64,000 nucleotides of DNA from Aralia elata. Lineage: Eukaryota > Streptophyta > Magnoliopsida > Apiales > Araliaceae. Made by a program: the position numbers and the translations under genes. Below the pieces are notes generated by a model. That model was not told the DNA's origin and ran no database searches. It saw only the letters and a list, made by a program, of their open reading frames with translations. Every line of letters begins with the position of its first letter. The first letter of the stretch is position 1. The stretch covers positions 62,001 through 126,000 of the forward strand of contig JAVJAP010000106.1 in assembly GCA_034770075.1 (NCBI GenBank). Direction: 5' to 3'. Positions 57,501 through 64,000 of the stretch are shown here, one piece after another.

Positions 57501-57989
57501 AATGAAAAACATCTTTAAGTACCTAACCGGTATTGAGGATGTGATCATGATACATGGTGGGTCTGAATTAAAACTAGAGGGCTAAACAGACTCAAGTTTT
57601 TTAGACTAACCAAAACGATAACAAATCCACTTTAGGGTAAATAGTTACCTCAAAAAGTAGTGCAGTGAATTGGAAAAGTTCCAAATAGCAAAGAGTTGCT
57701 GGTTTAGTGACAAAGACAAAGTATATAGCTGTAAATGAAGCTGCAAGTTGATTGTTTGGATGAAAAGTTCATTACAGAACTAGGAATAGTTCCTAAGTCT
57801 CATCTTGGATTCAAACAAGTGTTGCGGCACATTCATTTGATTAATAGAATCATTGAAAGAGGAAGAGTCACTATAGAGATAGTGGACTCTTGAGAACAAC
57901 ATTGCATATCCATCTACTGAAGCTTTATCCAACAACAGGATGATCGTAACTTAGAGGAGAAGGGTATTAGATACTATGGTGATTGGCTT
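54528..57989 (+). pseudogene. pol: E3 gag-pol pseudogene, strongly decayed
   Basis: Start ATG at 54528 (M-S-N-S-L-S-L-H-S). Homology to E2 gag, protease, integrase, RT and RNase H can be followed along the whole length, but in all three frames with many stops and indels. Recognisable pieces: zinc knuckle region near 55267-55310, V-L-D-T-G near 55421, the integrase block G-V-S-T-R-R-N (Glu of DDE replaced by Thr) near 56018, the Asp-rich linker near 56530, S-I-Y-G-L-K-Q-type block near 56998 and an RT active-site Y-V-D near 57145. About 420 bp of integrase, including the HHCC part, seem deleted near 55810. A TAG at 54713-54715 sits at the same codon as the E2 stop at 25042. Confidence 0.88.
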
Positions 57990-57994
57990 TAGTG

Positions 57995-58006
57995 CAAATG
58001 GGAGAT
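57995..58006 (+). promoter_or_regulatory. Polypurine tract of E3
   Basis: CAAATGGGAGAT before the LTR TGAAAT. One change from E1. Confidence 0.82.
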
Positions 58007-59812
58007 TGAAATGATATTTGATATGATGTAGCATATGCTTTGTAATCTTATTCGTTTGTTAAATGCATTTTACTTTATCTAAATGGTGTTGTTATATTAA
58101 ATGTGACAAACCCATAGTTTTGAGCAATGCTTTTAGACTCATGATGGTGATCATGCTAATGAGATCTAAATTCTAGATAGCTCACAAACTAAAATCGTTC
58201 TTAATCGATGGATTACTAAAAAGGGAATTAGTAAATCCGGATAGATTAGTACATATGTTGCTTGCTCTTATAAAGAGGATGATTGATCTCATAATTCTTT
58301 GTGTGGAGACACTAAAGCAAGTATGTAGGTGCTTATTAGAGAATAAGTTCACTTAACGTTGCTCGCTAAGGAATACCTAATGGAGTTTTACTCACCTGTC
58401 AATAGAAATTCCTCTAGTGATAGTAGTACAAATGATCCTTGGACTTGAGATCATCATAGTATCTTGTGTATGATGAGTTATACTTTGACATATCCCTTAA
58501 GACCTTTAGGGTATATCAAAGGGTATGATTGGGTATAATAAGTTATACATGGAGATAGGTGAATGATCAACAAAGAATCTACCACTTCTAGTAAAAGGAG
58601 AGAATGTCCTATGTGATTCCATAAATGACGACTCATAAGTCTTTGGCCAAAGTAGAATGAAATCAGAAAGGAGTTTCTAATTTGCATTATCAGAGTTGTT
58701 CATTGGAGAATCGAAATGCATATAATTAAATAAAATGAGACTTGACATTAATTTCATGTCTTATATTTAATTAGGACATTGTATGGTAGAAGGATTGAAT
58801 TGTACGGTAACTATGCACTGAAAGGTTCTTTTGTAATTAATGTTGAAATCTATATTATCTGGAAATTTGTTGATCGTTAAGGGGGCTTACCCTTATTGTA
58901 GAATAAATATTATTTGTTTAAATAAATTAAATAGTTTAATTTATTTATTTAAATAAGATTAGAAGTGTTCTAATTGATTTATTCACAACCGGTTTAATAT
59001 GGAGAACCTAAAGGGTCACACCGCAAAAGGAAAATATTTGTTTAAGAAGTAAATGACATAATTGTAATAATAAGTTAAGTATATTTAGTTTAATCTATGG
59101 AGATAGAATAAATTAAATAGCTTAATATTTATTATTTAATATTTTGGAAATATTAAATATAAATTAATAAGAAGAGTCTTATTATTATTATTACCATTAC
59201 TATTATTTAATTCCTAATAGGGATTGAGAATTAATTAATAGAAGTACTCTCTCATGCATTCCTAATTGGATTAAGAGTATAATTAATTAAAGGAGTTTAA
59301 TTAATTAAAGGAGTTTAATTAGAGTATAAACCCTAATCCTAAATAGTTTAGGTAAGGGTTTTCCTACATCTACAAATAAGAGATGTCTTATCATAGATGG
59401 GGTTACACACTCTTCCATAAGAATTGGAGAGAAAGAGAGAGAGAGTACTTCCAATTTCTATAGAGATAAAAACTAGGGTTTTGCCAACACCCATCTTCTT
59501 GAACAACTATTATTCCTTGGTAGATCACCTCTAGAGGACAAACACTTGGGTGGCTAATGTTGATCAAAGAAAGGAATTTAATCGGTTGAATTCAAGGAGA
59601 ACGCGAAGGAATTGGAGGTGAACTTGTACCTGAGGAAACTTTGATTCACGAGGGTATAATTCTATATCTCTATCTCTTTCATTTAATTGATAATTGATCA
59701 CAAGGATGATCTTGGTGATGGTGTGTATGAAAAAATTTAAAATTCGTTTTATTGCGCTTCCGCACTATTTATGTAATTTGATTGCATGTTCGCACTATAT
59801 ACAAACCTAACA
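58007..59812 (+). repeat. E3 3' LTR
   Basis: 1806 bp. It lacks about 24 bp after TGAAA (the ATGCACACAAG part) compared with LTR A and ends ACCTAACA. Two overlapping TAATTAAA-GGAG hairpins lie at 59284-59303 and 59302-59321, where other LTRs have one. Confidence 0.9.
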
Positions 59813-59817
59813 TCAAA
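59813..59817. other. Target-site duplication TCAAA, right copy (E3)
   Basis: Left copy is CCAAA at 36608-36612. Confidence 0.75.
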
Positions 59818-61088
59818 GATACCGTTTCAGTTCGACAAAACTTCAAAGTTTAGGAAGGAAGAAGAGAGTACACCGCTTACTCAAGTCCTTGTTAAAGCCC
59901 TACTGAACGTAGAATTGTCCTAACAGACCATGGATTAGTAAAATGGGACCATAGAGCAGACCGCATATGTCTCTTGAGTAAGTCTATTAAGTCCAATATT
60001 GATGTTTAATCATGACTGATCGGAGGGTAAATTATAATTACTCTAGGGTAATTGCAGAACAAGGATTAGCGTATATTGCAGCAGTAGCCAGACAAGTTCC
60101 TAACCTCAAACTTTTTATATACTGCAAGTTCTTTGACCGTATTTAAATATTCTTTTGCAAGTTTCATAACTCAAACTTGAGTTATTATTAATTCAAAGCA
60201 TGTTAGTGGATAATTATTGTTGATTATTCCACGTCTATAATGACTATTGGTATTCGCACGTAGTGCAATTGAATTCTTGTCCTATTTATTGAACTGTGAA
60301 ATAATCTAAGTTCTGTTATTCATGAACTGTTTATGAGCCAGATCTATGCTAGCTGTATCGGCTAGATCGAACATGTTTAAATTTGTTAAGCCAAATATGT
60401 TCTAAAAGCTGTCCAAACCAGTTGTTGGTACGGATTCTTAGATTGAGAAAAAGAACAAATTTCTATTAAGGCAGTATATCGGTTAACGATTGTTTGCCTA
60501 TTTATTAAGTGTTATGCATATTCACCGGGTATGAAAGGATGATCCCCTTGATTACCAAAACTTATTAAGAGGTGATATACCTTCATACTTGTTCATGGTC
60601 ATTGCCGACCACTCAGAATTAGTTATTCAATTATTCAATTATTGAAACATGATTCATGATTCTTTTATAACCATTATCGATTGTTGATAATTCAAAGTCT
60701 CATTCTTTTTCAATCATGATATATATTATTTTTGTATTTAAACTTGCTTGAGCGAATTAGTTGTTCACTCTTGCTGTATCATGATATTATTTTAGTTAAG
60801 CCTGAGTGTTAGAAGAAAGACAAAGGTAAAAGCAAAGTTCAAGAGTAGTTTAATGTAATGTTTAACTATTATGTTGTCTTATGTACTTGGATTATGTAAA
60901 CCTTTTAAAGATATTAAGGATATGTATTAAGTTAAGGTTGGTAGATCTTGGGAATGATGTAGAACCTTATTATATGAGCAACTTATGTTTATTTATATAT
61001 TTCGCGTTAGTTTATAAAATGTGTATGAAGATGATAGATCGTGAGCACCGAACTCGAGGTTAGGAAACCCGAATTTGGGGGCGTCACA
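59818..61088 (+). repeat. GypsyI 3' LTR, second part
   Basis: Continues from 36612 and ends GAATTTGGGGGCGTCACA. It resembles the reverse complement of the E6 LTR near 16225-16330. No gene; the 60-codon frame at 60881-61063 is chance. Confidence 0.8.
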
Positions 61089-61308
61089 ATTCTTGTAGAA
61101 AAAGACTTAACATATATTGAAATTTCAATTCAAACAATTGATAGAAAAAAGCAAGTCTTAAGAAATAAGGTAATACCTTCAGTAAAGGTAGTATGAAGGA
61201 ACCATAATGCCGAAGAAGCTACGTGGAACTTGAAGAAAAAAGATGAAGAAAAATTATCCCCATCTTTTTGTGTAACCCTATATTTTAATTCTAGGGATAG
61301 AATCCTTA
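61089..61308 (+). pseudogene. pol: GypsyII pol C-terminal remnant
   Basis: The translated remnant reads D-L-T-Y-I-E-I, I-D-R-K-K, L-R-N-K, P-S-V-K-V and R-N-H..E-E-A-T-W, i.e. the same chromodomain-like tail as GypsyI 35630-35805. A TGA near 61191-61196 replaces the Trp before R-N-H. It begins abruptly at the GypsyI LTR end, in the middle of the domain, so GypsyI is inferred to be inserted here. The rest of this pol is outside the window. Confidence 0.85.
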
Positions 61309-61321
61309 TAAGGAGGGAGAA
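61309..61321 (+). promoter_or_regulatory. Polypurine tract of GypsyII
   Basis: TAAGGAGGGAGAA before a degenerate LTR start TATAACGATCGAG. Confidence 0.75.
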
Positions 61322-61913
61322 TATAACGATCGAGATTCATGCTTAGCCTTGTAATTAGGGTTTTATGAATATTATTGAATAAAATGAGTTTTTATGAATA
61401 TTATTCCGTGTTATGTGTTTAAAAGTCGTATTATGACTTAGCATGTATTTACGTGTTAGAAATTTACTAATTAGAGTTTCGTACGAAGAAATAAAAATTT
61501 CCCAGAAAAAGACGTAAAACACTATTCATGCTAAAAATGCCTTTTTCGTTTTTTCGAAAGATGCCAGTGTTTATATGATGTCACGAGACATAATCTCTAA
61601 TAAAATTCAGAAACGAAAAATGCAATTTTTCGTCTTGTCGAACGAATTACGAAAGTCAATCGAGAACTAATTTAATTGTTAATCCTTCAGCCTTTGTTAT
61701 GGGGAGCCCAAATGGAAGTAATGTAGGAGACCCAAGAATAAATTAATCAAGGCCCAAACTAAATGGTTAGGGAGGCCCAAAGAGTGGCCCAAACCAATAA
61801 TAAACCAAGTCCAAACCAAGCCCAACCTAAATGGTATCAAGATAGGTCAAGTATGGGTCATTGGGTGGGCAACCAAGCCTAATGGGGGGGGGGGGACCCC
61901 AAAGGGGTCATAC
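61322..61913 (+). repeat. GypsyII 3' LTR, first part
   Basis: Starts TATAACGATCGAGATTC (expected TG has become TA). Contains GGCCCAA-rich text and a run of 12 G at 61884-61895. Cut at 61913 by a copia LTR piece. The rest is not seen in the window. Confidence 0.7.
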
Positions 61914-62146
61914 TGTTAGGTTTGTAAATAACGCAAGCATGCACTCAAAATACGTAAATATATCGGAAGCGTGATAAATTAGAATTTAAAATTTACAAAC
62001 AATTCCTAAGATAGATCTTTGTGCGCAAATTAATTAACAAGAAAGAGATGAATAAGAATCATACCTTTGTAGAAACTAGCTTCCTCAGGTATGAGTTCTA
62101 CTCCAAAATCCTTCAAGAAGATTCCTTCTTTTGATCAACGCAAGCC
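61914..62146 (-). repeat. Copia LTR U5 fragment, minus strand
   Basis: Reverse complement ends TTACAAACCTAACA and contains CTGAGGAAGCT and TTGATCAAAAGAAGGAATC, matching the last ~230 bp of the E1/E2 LTR in a diverged form. Its remaining part is displaced by the gypsy LTR that starts at 62147. Confidence 0.8.
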
Positions 62147-64000
62147 TGTGATACCCCCAAATCCGAGTACTTCGTTTCCACAGGATTTGGTGTTCACTAT
62201 CCAAATAAATCACATCACATCTAACTACCCATTCAATCATAATGGAAATTCTTAATAAAAATAGAAATCTCCCATTAAAGGGTTACAACATCTTTAACAA
62301 ATAAATCCCAGGTCATCTAGCCTTAATAAAACATCAATGCGGAAACATAACATAAGTCTATTACATAAACATCATTCAAACAAATATAACAATTCTTCAT
62401 CACTTGTTTACTTTGCCTTTGCCCTTACTAGTGGATGGCTCATCAATTCTTTCAATTTTAGCTACAATGTTATTATGCAAGGGTGAGCAACAATTGCCCA
62501 ACAAGTAACACAATAAAAATAATAATAATAACATGCGAATAATCAATGGATATCGGATAGTCGAATACTCGACTTTTGAATCAAGATTAGAAAACAAGAA
62601 TCAAAAGAACATCTGAGGGTCACAAGACCGCGAACTATGTCCTAGGTTATCAAATATTTCTACTTTAAACCTTTAACAGTCGTAAGACTATATGGACCTT
62701 ACTTCTCGTACTTAGGGGATCAGCCCTTTGTACCATGTATGTGCACAATATCTAAATGCTAACGCGTAAAATAATCCTCTATATAAGGGTTGTTCATCTC
62801 AGTTTGACATCAGAGTCTGCACCAAAGGAAGTTTGGTTTGGATTTACATCAATAACGCTTCTAGAATTTAGAACGCTCATCAACTATGGACTAGTCGAAT
62901 CAATAAGGGTTCGCTAGTCAATCAAGGTTCAATAATTTAATATGAAAGGTATTCAAGAACAAAAGGCATACAATCGAATAAACTCTGTATAACTGAAATA
63001 TTACTTACAAGGAATCAGAATAACACATTTGAATTCATGAACTTGAATGAATTATAGTAAAGAACTTGATCAATATGAAGTAGAATATAGAAACTTGCAT
63101 AAAAGAGAGATAGGGTTTTAGAACTTGCTCAATGAAAAGTAGAGTTAAGAAACTTGCTTTCAATGAAATAAAAAGGTTAAGGGTAGAAAACTTGCCTCGT
63201 GCGTAGATTATAAATTAAAATTCACATTTCTTAATCAACCTATACATTCCATTTATAAAGCATTAACAATAATTAGTTACAGTATTATAAATACTTCAGG
63301 ATTCATTCTCATCCAATTTCATTTTAATATCTCAATTGTTACCGGATAATTAATAGGTATTTGCTTATCATCCATCATAGTATCTTATTATTCATTTAAT
63401 AGCTTAGTCTAAGCTTCAAACATGCATATGGTAAAATAACATGAGCACAAAGAAAAAGGAAAAATTTCATTTCCTGTTCCACCGCCGGGGCAGTAGATTC
63501 CTTCACAAACCAGCGTCGGGGCGAGGCTACCGCCGAGGCGGTTAAGTTAGTTCATTTTGGGTGCCAGGGCGAGGACACCGACGGGGCGACAAAATCAGTT
63601 CATTTACACTGCTGGGGCGAGGACGCCACCGGAGCGACTAATTCTAGTATAATTCCACCGCCGGGGCAATGGACCGAAACCCAGTTCATGCAGTTCATGA
63701 AGAACATAGAAAATACCAAATTTGGCCAAAGTTTTTCACAATTCACCAATTTAATTACTACTCATACATCATATGTGTTATAAAATCAAAACCCATTATA
63801 TACACAATGATTTTAGCATCATAAACAATCTAAATAACCAATTTAAAGATAAAAAAATTCACTATTTATACTTTATGTTCGTATTTTGATATAGTTAGTG
63901 TAATTAATCAATGTGAACTCGTTTCTTAACCAATTCAATCCGTTTAACTTTCGTTTTCTTCGTTTTTACATGCATAAACATAATCAACCGATAATCATGC
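62147..64000 (-). repeat. E8: gypsy-type LTR, runs off the window
   Basis: Starts TGTGATACCCCCAAATCC, like the E6 start TGTAGCGCCCCCAAATCC, inside the copia fragment. It shares stretches with E5 (for example GTCCTAGGTTAACAG-like and GGATCAGCCCTT near 62640-62730) and a CpG-rich cluster at 63482-63668. No coding content. Confidence 0.72.
63482..63668. repeat. CpG-rich motif cluster in E8
   Basis: Seven or so variants of ACCGCCGGGGCGA with spacers TTAGTTCATTTTGG and TCAGTTCATTTACA. Same motif type as in E5. Confidence 0.82.

Larger units (their letters stand above)
36613..59812 (+). mobile_element. Copia element E3, with nested LTRs and E4
   Basis: Same family as E1 and E2 and the only one with both ends in the window: 5' LTR (36613-38233 and 41699-41887), primer site, leader, gag-pol remains, polypurine tract, 3' LTR (58007-59812). 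Its 5' LTR holds extra LTR copies (38234-41693) and its leader holds E4. The decayed pol and the imperfect TSD suggest it is older than E2. Confidence 0.9.
14991..61088 (+). mobile_element. GypsyI: Tekay-like chromovirus, host of E1, E6 and E3
   Basis: The visible parts are integrase (14998-15972), C-terminal pol with chromodomain-like tail (35481-35805), polypurine tract, and the 3' LTR split by E3 (35854-36612 and 59818-61088). The 5' part lies left of E1, outside the window. The right end GGGGGCGTCACA at 61088 is followed by another gypsy pol end at the matching part of the protein, so GypsyI is inferred to sit inside GypsyII. The clade call rests on the R-N-K...V-K-V-L-W-R-N...E-E-A-T tail typical of Tekay/Del. 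Confidence 0.85.

Noticed and set aside
60881..61063. 60-codon frame as a small gene
   Set aside because: Falls inside the second part of the GypsyI LTR, with no homologous frame in the related E6 LTR that I could recognise.
61884..61895. Run of 12 G as a purine tract
   Set aside because: No LTR start follows it; the tract next to the GypsyII LTR is at 61309-61321.
62400..62597. 65-codon minus-strand frame with a leucine-rich segment
   Set aside because: Lies in the E8 LTR near its U5-like end. The hydrophobic run comes from a TTATTATTAT stretch; no family recognised.

Overview
The window is AT-rich nuclear DNA from a flowering plant, most likely heterochromatic or pericentromeric. I see no host gene, no tRNA or rRNA gene and no CRISPR array. 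Essentially every base belongs to LTR retrotransposons of the Ty1/copia and Ty3/gypsy (chromovirus) superfamilies, inserted into one another. Plant-type features include the initiator-tRNA-Met primer binding site (TGGTATCAGAGCC), long LTRs, the Tekay-like chromodomain tail, and 5-bp target-site duplications (TSDs).

Layout. The outermost layer is a gypsy element (GypsyII), of which only the end of pol and part of the 3' LTR are seen (61089-61913). Another gypsy element of the same type (GypsyI) appears to have inserted into it. GypsyI shows its integrase (14998-15972), C-terminal pol tail (35481-35805) and 3' LTR (35854-36612 plus 59818-61088). GypsyI carries three insertions. (1) Copia element E1 (1-14990) is cut in its RNase H by a non-coding minus-strand element, E5 (5291-12843, TSD GCTGT). 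(2) A minus-strand gypsy solo LTR, E6 (15973-35475, TSD GGACC), holds copia element E2 (17314-28584) fused to the 3' half of a Sirevirus-like element (28585-34589). (3) Copia element E3 (36613-59812, TSD CCAAA/TCAAA) has nested copies of its own LTR in its 5' LTR (38234-41693, TSD AACTT). Its leader also holds a complete non-coding element, E4 (43532-54221, TSD AAAAT), with two ~4-kb LTRs. The right edge holds a minus-strand copia U5 fragment (61914-62146) cut by another gypsy LTR (62147 to window end).

Coding state. All gag, pol and env-like reading frames are broken. E2 is the best preserved: gag through RNase H stays in one frame and is interrupted only by ten stop codons. E1 has stops plus frameshifts, and E3 is badly decayed. 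E4 and E5 never coded for anything visible and would depend on proteins made elsewhere.

Most interesting signals. The copia leaders and LTRs carry many short perfect hairpins with different stems but a recurring GGAG, AGAG or GATG loop, a plausible RNA packaging or dimerisation array. Several unrelated families carry a CpG-rich motif repeated 3-6 times, each family with its own motif, and two of them share a similar AGTTCATT spacer. E4 and E5 are relatives that end at different, tandemly arranged LTR-end/polypurine-tract sites. E2 carries three serial LTR-PBS-leader units.
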